Origin: Neorhizobium galegae bv. orientalis str. HAMBI 540
GTDB taxonomy: Bacteria; Pseudomonadota; Alphaproteobacteria; Rhizobiales; Rhizobiaceae
Reading direction: 5' to 3'
Assembly: GCF_000731315.1 (NCBI RefSeq)
Contig: NZ_HG938354.1
Span: forward strand, 186,001 to 250,000
Length of the DNA: 64,000 nt
In this document: piece by piece, positions 8,312-17,034 of the stretch
How positions within the stretch are numbered: position 1 is the stretch's first letter
Layout: every line of letters starts with the position of its first letter
Position numbers and translations under genes: made by a program
The notes under the pieces: generated by a model
Database searches by the model: none
Told to the model about the DNA's origin: nothing
The model's input: only the letters and a program-made list of their open reading frames with translations

Positions 8312-9298
8312 TCAGGCATGCTGCCTGATGCTGTCGGGGGTTTTTCCCGTCCAGCTCCTGAAGGCCCGATAAAAGGAGTTGGGCTCGTTGAAGCCCAGGA
8401 GGAATGAAATCTCCGACGCCGGAAGCGCCGTTTTTTCCAGATAATGGCGTGCCAGTGCTTCCCGCGTTTCCTTCAGAATCTGCTGAAAGCTGGTACCCTC
8501 GGCTTCAATGCGGCGCTGGAGCGTGCGCTTACTCACAGCCAGTTTGCGGGCGATGGCTTCCATGGTGGTCAGGCCGCTCGGGATGGCTTCGTGAAGTGCT
8601 GCCCGGACCCGTTTGGCGATGCTCACCGATGCGTCGAGATCTGCCAGACGCTGGCGGAGATCAGGCTCGAACGCGGCCCAAAGAGGCTCGTTTGACGTCA
8701 GGAACGGGCGGATTGCATCGGATTTTGCAAACCGGATCAGATGACGAGGACCACGGCTGAGACGAGCGCCCAGGAAATCCTCATAGGGAGCGAGCGGCGA
8801 CGGCAAGACTGTCGTCGTTACGTCGACGGGAGAGATGGCCTCCCGGGTGCCAATTCGCGCAAGCGTGGCCCAAAAGAGCAGCTCCATCGTTACCAGCGAC
8901 ACGGGTGGCGGCGGCCCGTCGTGCCAGGCGAACTCGATGGTCAGCATGTCGCGGTCGTCATGCGCCTCCATCTGCATCGGGCCGATGAGTTTCTTGTATT
9001 TGGCGACACGCTGCGCCGCCACGACCAGATTGGGACTGCATAGAGCCGCGAACAGGGGCGGCGAGAAGGATTCGGCGCGGACGGCTTCGCAGACCCGAAT
9101 AGGAAACAGCGGGTCGCCCTTCTCCTGTTCGACGCTTTCCCAGAGACGATAATAGTCCTCCGGTTCAAGCCGCACCGAAGGTTGGTGCAACAAATCGTCC
9201 GGAAGGCCGGCACGACGCAGCACATTCGCCGAAGCGACGCCGAGGTCCGCGAGCAAGGTGCGCCAGGTCGTGTCGAGTGCATAGGTCAGCGTCTGCAT
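8312..9298 (-). CDS. AraC-family transcriptional regulator
   Basis: A 328-residue protein. The first 200 residues resemble the arabinose-binding-type N-terminal domain of OruR/ArgR-like AraC regulators. The C-terminal 100 residues hold two helix-turn-helix units: TTMEAIARKLAVSKRTLQRRI, then ASEISFLLGFNEPNSFYRAFRSWTG, the second closely matching the family signature. It lies 77 bp downstream of the SDR gene on the same strand, so the pair is probably co-transcribed or the regulator controls the SDR. The effector is unknown. Confidence 0.9.
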   Translation of the reverse strand: MQTLTYALDTTWRTLLADLGVASANVLRRAGLPDDLLHQPSVRLEPEDYYRLWESVEQEKGDPLFPIRVCEAVRAESFSPPLFAALCSPNLVVAAQRVAKYKKLIGPMQMEAHDDRDMLTIEFAWHDGPPPPVSLVTMELLFWATLARIGTREAISPVDVTTTVLPSPLAPYEDFLGARLSRGPRHLIRFAKSDAIRPFLTSNEPLWAAFEPDLRQRLADLDASVSIAKRVRAALHEAIPSGLTTMEAIARKLAVSKRTLQRRIEAEGTSFQQILKETREALARHYLEKTALPASEISFLLGFNEPNSFYRAFRSWTGKTPDSIRQHA

Positions 9299-9375
9299 GA
9301 GGAACCTTAGAGCCGGTTGGAGCCAATTGTCTATCGCTCCGTGTCAGGGAATGGCGCGGAGCGACAGGAGGATAG

Positions 9376-10191
9376 TCAAAGCCCGAACTGCGCTTTCATG
9401 CCGCCGAAGAAGGTCGCGTCGTCGGCCGCAGCCCGGCTTCCGAGGATCTGGACGGCGTCGGCACCTGCCGGGTAGCGAAGCTGGTCGGTGCCGTCCGTGG
9501 CAGCGCCGTAGATGACTTCGGCCACAAGCTCAGGCTCGGAGGCATTCTCCATCATCGGGCCGAAGAAGCCGAATAGCGACTGCACGAGCGGCTGGTATTC
9601 GACAAGGCTCTCATCGTTGCTCATGTCGAAGGAACGACCACCGAAGTCGGTCTTGATGCCGCCCGGTTCGATCACCTTGACCGCGATCCCCAGCGGCGCG
9701 AGTTCGTACTGCATCGACTCCGACAGGCCTTCCACGGCGAACTTGGTGCCGTGGTAGAGCGTGCCCAGCGGAAAGGCCATGCGGCCACCGATCGACGAGA
9801 TGTTGACGATGGTCCCGCTGCGGTTGGCGCGGAAGTGAGGAAGCACGGCCTGGGTCGTCGCTAGCATACCGAGGACGTTGACGTCGAACTGACGACGGAT
9901 CTTGTCGATGGGCGTGGCCTCCAGCGGGCCATATGCGCCGTAGCCCGCATTGTTCACCAGCGCGTCGATGCGCCCGAACCTGGCGAGGCCCGCATCGATT
10001 GCCGTGCGGATGGAGGGAGCGTCCTGAACGTCGAGACGCGTGACCAGCACATTGTCAAGCCGCGTCAGTTCAGTCTCCCGCTCGGGCGTTCGCATCGTGG
10101 CGATGACGTTCCAGCCGTTCTGGTGGAAAAGCTTGGCGGTGGCGCGTCCGAGGCCGCTGGAGGTGCCGGTGATGAGGATGGTCTTGGTCAT
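9376..10191 (-). CDS. SDR-family oxidoreductase
   Basis: A 271-residue classical short-chain dehydrogenase. The cofactor motif TGTSSGLG is at residues 9-15, NNAG at 80-83, the catalytic serine near 133, and Y146-x3-K150 in YHGTK. The start at 10191 has AAGGAGA just upstream; a longer in-frame start at 10248 only adds residues before the Rossmann fold. After the catalytic motif the sequence continues to a proline-glycine loop (PGGIKTDF) typical of SDRs acting on lipophilic or carbonyl substrates. It precedes the AraC gene and follows the thioesterase by 106 bp. Confidence 0.9.
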   Translation of the reverse strand: MTKTILITGTSSGLGRATAKLFHQNGWNVIATMRTPERETELTRLDNVLVTRLDVQDAPSIRTAIDAGLARFGRIDALVNNAGYGAYGPLEATPIDKIRRQFDVNVLGMLATTQAVLPHFRANRSGTIVNISSIGGRMAFPLGTLYHGTKFAVEGLSESMQYELAPLGIAVKVIEPGGIKTDFGGRSFDMSNDESLVEYQPLVQSLFGFFGPMMENASEPELVAEVIYGAATDGTDQLRYPAGADAVQILGSRAAADDATFFGGMKAQFGL

Positions 10192-10297
10192 GGGGTTCTC
10201 CTTCATGTTGATGATCACAAAGGTATCGGCCGGCCGCGCCATGCGCACTGGCGAGAGATGCCAATCGGCTATCCGATTGCGCCACAGGGGCTGCCGG

Positions 10298-11260
10298 CTA
10301 TAGCGCCAGACCTTCGGTCACCAGCGGAGCCAGCGCCTCCGTGGCCGCCGGCGAGATCTGCACGATCGCCCGCGCATCGAGATCGAACACGACGGCGACC
10401 GACTGCATCGTACCGAACACTCGGCCGGTGAAGGGATCGACCATCCAGAAAATCAGCGACATGACGCGCTGGTCGGTCTTCTTCAGCCCGCCCCAGATCT
10501 CGAAACAGTCGCCGAGGCGCGGCGTTTCGCCATAAAGGATGCGGAATTCCAGCACCGCGCCGCCGACCTTGCCGGGCGGCGTTTCGGCATGTTTGCTGAC
10601 GAGTTCGCGGATCGGGCCGGTGAGCTGTTTCACCCCGCCGCCGACCGCGCCGATGAATTTCTGGGGGCCGAGGCGGTTGAATGCGTCGCAGGCCTCCGGT
10701 TCGATCAGGCTCATGGCCGTGCGCTTCAGGCCAAGCGTGATTGCCCGGTCGCGCGAGGCGCTGATCGTCACCGGCTCATTGCCGGTGCCGCGGGCGAGCG
10801 CCTCCTTGGGCGCGTCGACCAGCGAGGCGGAAGCCTTTTCGCGGAAGGTCGTTGGCCAGGAAAGGGGCGTCTTGAGGTCGGCCGCATCCACATGGGTCAG
10901 CCGCACCCTGAAGCTCGCGGCCAACTGGCCGGAATGGCTGTTGTAAAGCATCAGCACCGCAAACGCCGTCGTCTCGCCGATCTCGAGGAAACCGCCTGTC
11001 ATATGCAGCGACGTGCCGGCATGCGCTTCGCGATGGAAACGGATGTGATGTTCGTTATAGGCGATCGTCGTTGGGGATATGGGCGAGAACAGGCCCGTCA
11101 GGCCGTTGAGGCCGAACAGAACCGCGAGGCTCTCATTGGCGCGGGCGACGTAATACTGGGTGTTCCAGTGGGAGTTTTCGTCCACTTCCCATTGGCGCAC
11201 GCTGCCGCGCCAGACCTCGATCATCGGGGCTTCGGTCATTTCGCCTTGCTGCGTGCTCAC
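10298..11260 (-). CDS. double-hotdog thioesterase-like protein
   Basis: A 320-residue protein starting at a GTG (11258-11260) that overlaps the stop codon of the upstream alcohol dehydrogenase as GTGA, a sign of translational coupling. The N-terminal half contains WEVDENSHWNTQYYV, resembling the D-x-x-x-H-x-N motif of 4HBT hotdog thioesterases; the second half looks like a repeated hotdog lacking a clear acidic catalytic residue. Double-hotdog proteins of this size hydrolyse or bind acyl-CoA. Together with the crotonase it hints that part of the pathway is CoA-linked. A much longer in-frame reading to 11542 is antisense to the dehydrogenase and was discarded. Confidence 0.7.
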   Translation of the reverse strand: MSTQQGEMTEAPMIEVWRGSVRQWEVDENSHWNTQYYVARANESLAVLFGLNGLTGLFSPISPTTIAYNEHHIRFHREAHAGTSLHMTGGFLEIGETTAFAVLMLYNSHSGQLAASFRVRLTHVDAADLKTPLSWPTTFREKASASLVDAPKEALARGTGNEPVTISASRDRAITLGLKRTAMSLIEPEACDAFNRLGPQKFIGAVGGGVKQLTGPIRELVSKHAETPPGKVGGAVLEFRILYGETPRLGDCFEIWGGLKKTDQRVMSLIFWMVDPFTGRVFGTMQSVAVVFDLDARAIVQISPAATEALAPLVTEGLAL

Positions 11261-12315
11261 GCCGGCTCCTCCTGCAGAACGATACGTCCCTTGACCGCGC
11301 CTTTGGAGAGCCGGCTCATCGCGTCGTTGATCGATGATTTCGGGATGGCTTCGTAGGGAATGGCGTCGAGTTTTCCGCTTTTGGCGAGTTCCACCAGATC
11401 CCGCAATTCCTGCAGCGAGCCGGTGATGCTGCCGATCAGGCTCAGGCTCCCCTGCGCCATGCGCATGGTCGGGATGGTGAGCTGGCCACCGAACATGCCG
11501 ACCATGATGATGCGGCCGCCGCGCGCCAGCGCCGGGAAACAAAAGGCCGCCGTCTGGCTGTTGTTGACGAAATCGATGATGGTGCGCACCGGCCGGCCGA
11601 CCGTATCGACGATCCTCTTCGTCACGTCGTCGCCGGTCGAAAGCACGGTTTTGTGGGCGCCGGCATCCGTGGCGATCTTCAGCTTCTCTTCGGAAACGTC
11701 GACCACCACGATGTTGTGGTGTCCGAGCGCCTTGAGGATGACGATGCCGCTGAGGCCGAGCCCACCGGCGCCGACCACGACGATCGCCTCGTCTGGGTGA
11801 ACCGGCGTCGCCTTGCGGATGGCGGAATAGGCGGTGAGGCCGGAGCAGGCATAGGTGGCGGCAAGCGCCGGGTCGAGGTCGCCGGTATCGATCAGGTAGC
11901 GGCTATGCGGCACCACCACATGGCTGCCGAAACCGCCGGGCCTGCGCATGCCGAGCGGCCGGCCCTGCATGCAGAGGTTCTCCTGTCCGGCGCGGCAAGT
12001 TTCGCACTCGCCGCAACCGAGCCACGGATAAACGAGCCTGACATCGCCGACCTTGACGTCCGTCGCATTGGGGCCAATGGCGGTGACGGTGCCGAGGATT
12101 TCATGGCCGAGGGTGAGCGGGCGCTTCATCCCGATACTGTCGATCGACACTTTTTTGTCGCCCATGTCGAAAATGCCCTTCCACAGGGTCAGGTCCGAAT
12201 GGCAAAGCCCGCAATGAGACACCGAAACGACGACCTCCGAGCCCACCGGCTGCGGGTTCGCCTCCTCGACCTCCCGGAGCACTTCCGATGCTTCAAATAC
12301 CTGCCATGACCGCAT
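11257..12315 (-). CDS. zinc-dependent alcohol dehydrogenase
   Basis: A 352-residue medium-chain dehydrogenase. Catalytic zinc ligands are C38 (in CGLCHSD) and H72-E73 (GHE); structural zinc cysteines are C102, C105, C108 and C116. The NAD loop VVVGAGGLGLSG lies mid-protein. The start at 12315 is supported by GGGAGGAG 8 bp upstream; the in-frame start at 12369 adds unconserved residues. It is the first gene of a two-gene unit with the thioesterase-like protein and lies 93 bp after the MarR gene, with a palindrome in between. It may oxidise an alicyclic or aliphatic hydroxy intermediate. Confidence 0.92.
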   Translation of the reverse strand: MRSWQVFEASEVLREVEEANPQPVGSEVVVSVSHCGLCHSDLTLWKGIFDMGDKKVSIDSIGMKRPLTLGHEILGTVTAIGPNATDVKVGDVRLVYPWLGCGECETCRAGQENLCMQGRPLGMRRPGGFGSHVVVPHSRYLIDTGDLDPALAATYACSGLTAYSAIRKATPVHPDEAIVVVGAGGLGLSGIVILKALGHHNIVVVDVSEEKLKIATDAGAHKTVLSTGDDVTKRIVDTVGRPVRTIIDFVNNSQTAAFCFPALARGGRIIMVGMFGGQLTIPTMRMAQGSLSLIGSITGSLQELRDLVELAKSGKLDAIPYEAIPKSSINDAMSRLSKGAVKGRIVLQEEPA

Positions 12316-12345
12316 GATCCAGCTCCTCCCAGATGTGCGAAACGT

Positions 12346-12360
12346 ATCAGGCTGCCTGTT
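12346..12360. promoter_or_regulatory. palindrome upstream of the alcohol dehydrogenase (possible MarR site)
   Basis: CAGGCTGCCTG at 12348-12358 is a perfect 11-bp dyad, flanked by AT-rich sequence, 33-43 bp upstream of the dehydrogenase start codon and 50 bp beyond the MarR gene end. The location suits a repressor site for the dehydrogenase-thioesterase pair. Binding by the neighbouring MarR protein is inference. Confidence 0.4.
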
Positions 12361-12408
12361 ATGTGGCAATTGGGAAATGGGCCCGGTTATGCGGTTGGAT
12401 GACGATGG

Positions 12409-12924
12409 TTAGCGCGGAGACTGCTGCTCCACGTTTTCCTGCGCCTCGATCGCCGCCTCAGCGCCTGCAATCGCCTTGTCGAGCAGTTCCAGAAATGCCT
12501 GCCGCTCCTCTGCAGACAGAAACCGCAGCACATCTGCCTCGTGCTGCGGCAGCGAGGTTTCCACCAGTGCGGCGGCTTCGAGCCCCGCCTTGGTGAGCCG
12601 CAGTTCATAGACGCGGCCGTCATCGGCGGCGCGGTCGCGTTCGACGAGTTTGTGTTTGATGAGCGGCCCGAGCGTCTGGATCAGCGTCGGCGGTTCGATG
12701 CGCAACCGCCTGGCGAGCGCGATCTGGCTGATGCCGGGGTAACGGCGGATCAAGAGCAGCACGCCGCCCTGGACCGGGGTGACCGCAAGCGAGCGGGCGC
12801 GGAACCAGTTCTGCCAGTGGCTGCCGAACAGCGACTGCAGGCGGCGGATGCGGATGCCGACGACGCCGTCGAGAAGGACGGCATGGCCATCCCTCTCTGC
12901 CGGCGCACTCGGCTCCAAACTCAT
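12409..12924 (-). CDS. MarR-family transcriptional regulator
   Basis: A 171-residue winged-helix regulator. ISQIALARRLRIEPPTLIQTLG followed by LIKHKLVERDRAADDGRVYEL is the MarR recognition helix and wing. The ATG at 12922-12924 overlaps the stop codon of the upstream FAH-family gene as ATGA, so 12924 is preferred to the in-frame ATG at 12936. MarR proteins usually repress aromatic catabolism genes and release DNA on binding a phenolic ligand; being embedded among the gentisate genes fits that role. Confidence 0.9.
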   Translation of the reverse strand: MSLEPSAPAERDGHAVLLDGVVGIRIRRLQSLFGSHWQNWFRARSLAVTPVQGGVLLLIRRYPGISQIALARRLRIEPPTLIQTLGPLIKHKLVERDRAADDGRVYELRLTKAGLEAAALVETSLPQHEADVLRFLSAEERQAFLELLDKAIAGAEAAIEAQENVEQQSPR

Positions 12925-13790
12925 GTCTTGTCCCAATTGCCGTAGACCTTCACGTCCATCGAACCGATGCCTTCGAACGTGCCGTGCAGCACGTCGCCGG
13001 GAGCGATCGGGGCGACGCCTTCCGGCGTGCCGGTCATGATGATGTCGCCGGGATAAAGCGTGTAGGCCTTGCTGGCGAATTCGATCAGCTTCTGGACATT
13101 GAAGATCAGCATGCTGGTGTTCGATTTCTGCCGGCTCTCGCCACCGATCGTCAGTTCGAAATCGAGATTGTTAGGGTTCGGGATCTCGTCTGCGGTGACC
13201 ACATAAGGTCCGAGCACGCTGAACGTGTCGAGCGACTTGCGGTAGCTGCGCTCTTCCGGGCCGCGGATGGTGATGTCGTAACAGATCGCGTAACCGGCGA
13301 CGTAATCCAGCGCATCGGCTTCCGACACGCGAAAACCTTTTTTGCCGATGATGACGGCAAGCTCGATCTCGTGGTCGGTGCGGCGGTCCGCCCAATCGAC
13401 CACGACGCCTTCCGACGGACCGACCAGCGAGCTCACCGCCTTCAGGAACACGCCCGCCTCGGCGATCGGCTTGATCTTCATACCGTGATGCAGCTGGTCG
13501 CTGTCGAGCACTTCGTCGAGATGGAGCCGGTAGTTGACCGGGGCGCCGACGATCTTGCCCGGATTGGCGATCGGGCTCAGCAGCGCGACCTCGGACAGCA
13601 GCTTCGACGGCGCGGTCTTCGCCATCTCCTCCATGACGGGGCGTAGGTCCGCGAAATGGGCCATGAACTGGTCGCCATAGGGGAAGGGGTAACGGTAGTT
13701 CGGCAGGCGATCGAGGACGCTGGTGACATCCTTCACTTGATCGCCGACGACCACGCCGAGACGATTATCGTCATAGCGACAAAAACGCAT
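12921..13790 (-). CDS. fumarylacetoacetate hydrolase-family protein
   Basis: A 289-residue FAH-fold hydrolase. The metal-binding acidic residues are in the DHEIELAVIIGKKG region and SLDTFSVLGPYVVTADE; the C-terminal TGTPEGVAPIAPGD loop is the family signature. Next to a gentisate 1,2-dioxygenase, the expected role is hydrolysis of maleylpyruvate or fumarylpyruvate to pyruvate plus a C4 diacid. No maleylpyruvate isomerase is seen in the window, so direct maleylpyruvate hydrolysis is the simpler reading. It starts 25 bp after the dioxygenase and overlaps the MarR gene. Confidence 0.88.
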   Translation of the reverse strand: MRFCRYDDNRLGVVVGDQVKDVTSVLDRLPNYRYPFPYGDQFMAHFADLRPVMEEMAKTAPSKLLSEVALLSPIANPGKIVGAPVNYRLHLDEVLDSDQLHHGMKIKPIAEAGVFLKAVSSLVGPSEGVVVDWADRRTDHEIELAVIIGKKGFRVSEADALDYVAGYAICYDITIRGPEERSYRKSLDTFSVLGPYVVTADEIPNPNNLDFELTIGGESRQKSNTSMLIFNVQKLIEFASKAYTLYPGDIIMTGTPEGVAPIAPGDVLHGTFEGIGSMDVKVYGNWDKT

Positions 13791-13815
13791 GATTTCTCTC
13801 CCTGATCTCGTTCGC

Positions 13816-14865
13816 TCAGACGCGGGTGCGGTCTTCGCGGAAATAGCCGAGCTTCTCCTGCGCCACGCGGTCGGAGAAGCAGAATACGACGATGTCCTCG
13901 TTGGCCTTGAACGAGCGCCACGACCAGCCGGGCACGACGATCACGTCCTTGGGGCCGAAATCGAAGGTTTTGGCTCCAATCGTGATCGAGCCGGTGCCCT
14001 CGGCGATGCACATGACGATGTGATCGGTCGAACGGATTTTTGCCGTTTCCATGCCCTTCGGGAAATGGCTGAGCCAGGCCGACATGGTCGGCATCGTCCA
14101 GCCTCCGTCGAGCGGGTTGGAGTATCGCAGCGTCGTGCCGATATGGGCATCGATTTCTTCGCCACGTGAGGCGCGGTAAAGTGCTTCGCGGCTGCGCTCA
14201 TAGGGATAGTTGAAGATCGGAGTCGTCTGGCCATAGGGGCTGGCGCCGCCGATCGGCAGCATGCCGGAGCCGAACCGGGCAAGCGAGTCGCCTTCCGGCC
14301 GGAGCAGCTCCTGTTCGGTGTCGTCGGAATCCTCGCGGAATACCGCTTCGAAAAAGGCGATCATCGGCACGTCGAGACCGTCCAGCCAGGCGGCCGGGTC
14401 GGAACCGTCATTGCCGTGGTCGTGCCAGGCCCAGACGGGCGTGATAACGAAATCGCCAAACGCCATGCGGGTGCGCTCGCCGCCGACGGTCGTATAGGCG
14501 CCCGAACCTTCCAGCATGAAGCGCAGCGCCGACGGCGTGTGGCGGTGCGCCGGCGCCACTTCGCCCGGCATGATGATCTGGATGCCGGCATAAAGCGTCG
14601 AAGTGGCGCGCGACTGGGCCGGGAAGGCGGGGTTTTCGAGGATCAGCACCCGGCGCTCCGCCTCTTCGGCGGTCAGCAGACTGCCGGATTCGAGGATCAG
14701 CGGGCGGATGTCATCGTAACGCCAGCGATGCGCCTGTGCCTTGGAGGTCGGCTCCGGCGGCAGCATGCCCTTCATCACTTCCCAGAGGGGCGCCATGTTG
14801 TGCGGCTTGAGCCGCGCATAAAATTCTTCCCGCTTCGCAACGGTCGCTGCACCAATCTCGTGCAT
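13816..14865 (-). CDS. gentisate 1,2-dioxygenase-like cupin
   Basis: A 349-residue bicupin. The first cupin carries H107 and H109 (HRHTPSALRF) and H148/H150 (WHDHGNDG), the Fe(II) ligands and context typical of gentisate dioxygenases; the second cupin around residues 250-330 is degenerate, as usual. The family opens the gentisate ring to maleylpyruvate. The start at 14865 has AAGGAGGAGG upstream; an in-frame start at 14931 would read through the regulatory site. A GTATAC site lies 40 bp upstream. Salicylate- or hydroxynaphthoate-type dioxygenases are alternatives within the family. Confidence 0.88.
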   Translation of the reverse strand: MHEIGAATVAKREEFYARLKPHNMAPLWEVMKGMLPPEPTSKAQAHRWRYDDIRPLILESGSLLTAEEAERRVLILENPAFPAQSRATSTLYAGIQIIMPGEVAPAHRHTPSALRFMLEGSGAYTTVGGERTRMAFGDFVITPVWAWHDHGNDGSDPAAWLDGLDVPMIAFFEAVFREDSDDTEQELLRPEGDSLARFGSGMLPIGGASPYGQTTPIFNYPYERSREALYRASRGEEIDAHIGTTLRYSNPLDGGWTMPTMSAWLSHFPKGMETAKIRSTDHIVMCIAEGTGSITIGAKTFDFGPKDVIVVPGWSWRSFKANEDIVVFCFSDRVAQEKLGYFREDRTRV

Positions 14866-14901
14866 GAAATCCTCCTCCTTGGCTCCTCCAGCCAAGATCG
14901 T

Positions 14902-14914
14902 AAGGTATACTAAG
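14902..14914. promoter_or_regulatory. GTATAC operator-like palindrome, copy 3
   Basis: AAGGTATACTAAG contains GTATAC at 14905-14910, 40 bp before the gentisate dioxygenase start. It matches copy 2 at 737-749 in 11 of 13 positions. This links the dioxygenase arm to the FMN reductase arm 14 kb away. Confidence 0.5.
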
Positions 14915-14992
14915 TAATTTGATGGCGTCAATTGCGATGGATGAGGATGCCGCGGGCTCTACCTGATCTCTTCCCTTTGTGGGGAGATCAGC

Positions 14993-15895
14993 CTATCGCC
15001 CCGCGCTGCTCTTCGCCCGGGTCGGCTTCGGCGGCGCGGGCGGCTTGATTTTGTCCTCGCCCTTTGCCCCGCGGCCGGGCGCGCCGAGCCGTTCGGAAAG
15101 CCGGTGGGCGGCGGCCATCAGGGCGTCGATCGTCGGTTTCTTGCGCGGGCCGGCGAGCTGTTTGTCGGAGCCGAGCACGGTCATGGTCGCGACGATCCGG
15201 CCGCTATAATCGAAGACCGGCGTGGCGATGGCGGCGAAGCTCGAATTGATGCTGTTGACCGTCATCGCATAACCTTGGTGGCGCACGGTCTCGATGATCT
15301 TCTGGATATCCTTGGTGCTGGTGACGCGCGGCGAGAGCGAGGCTGCGTCATCCGACGAATCCCGCTTGGCCGCAGCAATTTCGTCCTGCCGCACCGCCAT
15401 CGTCTCGCTCTCGTCGAGGTAGGTGAGGAAGACCTGGCCGGTCGCCGAGGTCAGGAGCGGCAGCACGTAGCCGAGGCGCACGGCAAGCGATCCCTGCCGT
15501 TCGCCATCCACCTTGGAAACGATGCCCGGGCCGCGATCGCCCCAGAGCGAAAGATAGGTGGCGAAACCGGCGGTGCGCTGCAGCGCTGCGAGCTCCTCAC
15601 GGGCGAATTCCACCACGTCGAGCTGGCGGATGGCCGACAGGCCGAGCTGGATCGCGAAACGGCCAAGCCCGTAATGCCCGGTGACCGGATCCTGGAAGGC
15701 GACGCCCTCCTTGACGAAGCTGACGAGGTAGAGATGCGCCTTGCTGGGTGGCATGCCGGCAGCGGCGGCGATATCGCGCAGCGGCAGCGGGCCGTTCGCC
15801 GCCTCCATGGCGCGAATGACCTGGAAGCCGACCTCGATCGATTGAATGCGGCGCTGGGTCCATTCCACCGGCGCCTTTGTCTTATCTGACGGCAT
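14993..15895 (-). CDS. IclR-family transcriptional regulator
   Basis: A 300-residue protein: an N-terminal winged helix (LPLRDIAAAAGMPPSKAHLYL, residues 37-57) followed by an IclR effector domain with the characteristic TSATGQVFLTYL segment and NSINSSFAAIATPVFDYSG near residue 220. The last 35 residues are a basic, proline- and lysine-rich tail. GGGGATTTAGG precedes the ATG. It lies between the GldA-like gene and the dioxygenase, all on one strand. IclR proteins often control ring-cleavage pathways. Effector unknown. Confidence 0.92.
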   Translation of the reverse strand: MPSDKTKAPVEWTQRRIQSIEVGFQVIRAMEAANGPLPLRDIAAAAGMPPSKAHLYLVSFVKEGVAFQDPVTGHYGLGRFAIQLGLSAIRQLDVVEFAREELAALQRTAGFATYLSLWGDRGPGIVSKVDGERQGSLAVRLGYVLPLLTSATGQVFLTYLDESETMAVRQDEIAAAKRDSSDDAASLSPRVTSTKDIQKIIETVRHQGYAMTVNSINSSFAAIATPVFDYSGRIVATMTVLGSDKQLAGPRKKPTIDALMAAAHRLSERLGAPGRGAKGEDKIKPPAPPKPTRAKSSAGR

Positions 15896-15954
15896 CCTAA
15901 ATCCCCTGTGTTCCCAGTTGATTATATTTATATCTGTAGCAGGTCGAGCCCGCT

Positions 15955-17034
15955 TTAAACGTAGTTTTCCACAGCACGGAAGGCGGCGACCAGATCATTG
16001 GCATCGAGCATCCGCTCCTGGTTGACCAGGAACGGGCTTTTTGCGCAGGCCGTCGCAAGATTTTCGATCGTCGTATCGCTGATATCAGGCATGCCGAGGT
16101 CGACAAGCCGTCGCGGCATGCCGATCTCGTCGTAGAAATCGAACAGCGTTGTCAGTTCGTCCTCGGGGCGGCCTTCCGCCATTGCCTGCACCAGCGTGCC
16201 GTAGGCGGCATGCTCGCCGTGCAGGGAGTGTTTTCGCACCGGCTCGATCGCGCCGAGTTCGGTCGCGACCGCATGGGCAATGGAGAGGCCGGTGTTTTCG
16301 AAGGCGACGGCGCTGAGCCAGAGGATGGCCTCGACGACGGCTTCGAAATCTGGCGTCACCTCGCCGGTGCCGGCCACCCGCATGGCACCCGGTCCGTGTT
16401 CGAGCAGCATCCGGTAACAGATATCGCCGAGCATCACGCCGGTCTTCAAGGGCCGCGTGCCCTGCTTGGAAAGGCCGGTGCCCTTCCAGGCGCCTTCCGT
16501 CTCGAACTTTGCGGTCAGCGCATCGCCGATGCCGCCGAGCAGCAGCCGGGCAGGAGCCTTGGCGATGATCGCGGTATCGACGATCACGAAGGCCGGGTTC
16601 TGGTTCATCTGCTCGACGGCGATCATCCTGTGGTCATCGTCATAGATGACGATGCCGCGGGTCGAGGGCGCGTCGGTGGAAGCGACCGTCGGCACGCTGA
16701 CGAAGGGCAGCCCGGTGCGGCGAGAAACACCCTTGGCGACATCGAGCGTGCGCCCGCCGCCGATGCCGACCACCACTTCGCCGCGCTTTGCCTGTACCAA
16801 ATCGGCCAGGCGGTCCATTTCCCGATGGGTGACATCCGCGTCGAAGGGGATGACGGTTGGCGTGATATCCTGACGGTTCAGGGTTTCGGTGAGATCCGCC
16901 TCGATATGTGGAAGCACGACGGCGTCGCAGATCGCCACGACCGAACGGCCAAGCGTCGCCGCCTTTTCGCCAAGCTGGCTCAGGGCTCCCGGACCTTGGA
17001 TATAAAAAGCCGGCGCCCGGAATATACGTGTCAT
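15955..17034 (-). CDS. iron-containing alcohol dehydrogenase, GldA-like
   Basis: A 359-residue group III dehydrogenase. GGGRTLDVAKGV near residue 92 binds NAD; D171, H254 and H272 sit at the metal-ligand positions known from glycerol dehydrogenase, and PTVASTDAPSTRGIVIY is a GldA hallmark. It does not carry the maleylacetate reductase version of these motifs, so that role is disfavoured despite the ring-cleavage context. The start at 17034 follows GGGGGAGG; the in-frame 17082 start lacks it. It is upstream of the IclR gene by 59 bp. The substrate may be glycerol or another vicinal diol or hydroxyketone. Confidence 0.85.
   Translation of the reverse strand: MTRIFRAPAFYIQGPGALSQLGEKAATLGRSVVAICDAVVLPHIEADLTETLNRQDITPTVIPFDADVTHREMDRLADLVQAKRGEVVVGIGGGRTLDVAKGVSRRTGLPFVSVPTVASTDAPSTRGIVIYDDDHRMIAVEQMNQNPAFVIVDTAIIAKAPARLLLGGIGDALTAKFETEGAWKGTGLSKQGTRPLKTGVMLGDICYRMLLEHGPGAMRVAGTGEVTPDFEAVVEAILWLSAVAFENTGLSIAHAVATELGAIEPVRKHSLHGEHAAYGTLVQAMAEGRPEDELTTLFDFYDEIGMPRRLVDLGMPDISDTTIENLATACAKSPFLVNQERMLDANDLVAAFRAVENYV

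Noticed and set aside
15955..17034. Maleylacetate reductase as the identity of the Fe-type dehydrogenase
   Set aside because: The motifs (PTVASTDAPS, D171/H254/H272 spacing) are those of glycerol dehydrogenase, and gentisate cleavage does not need maleylacetate reductase.
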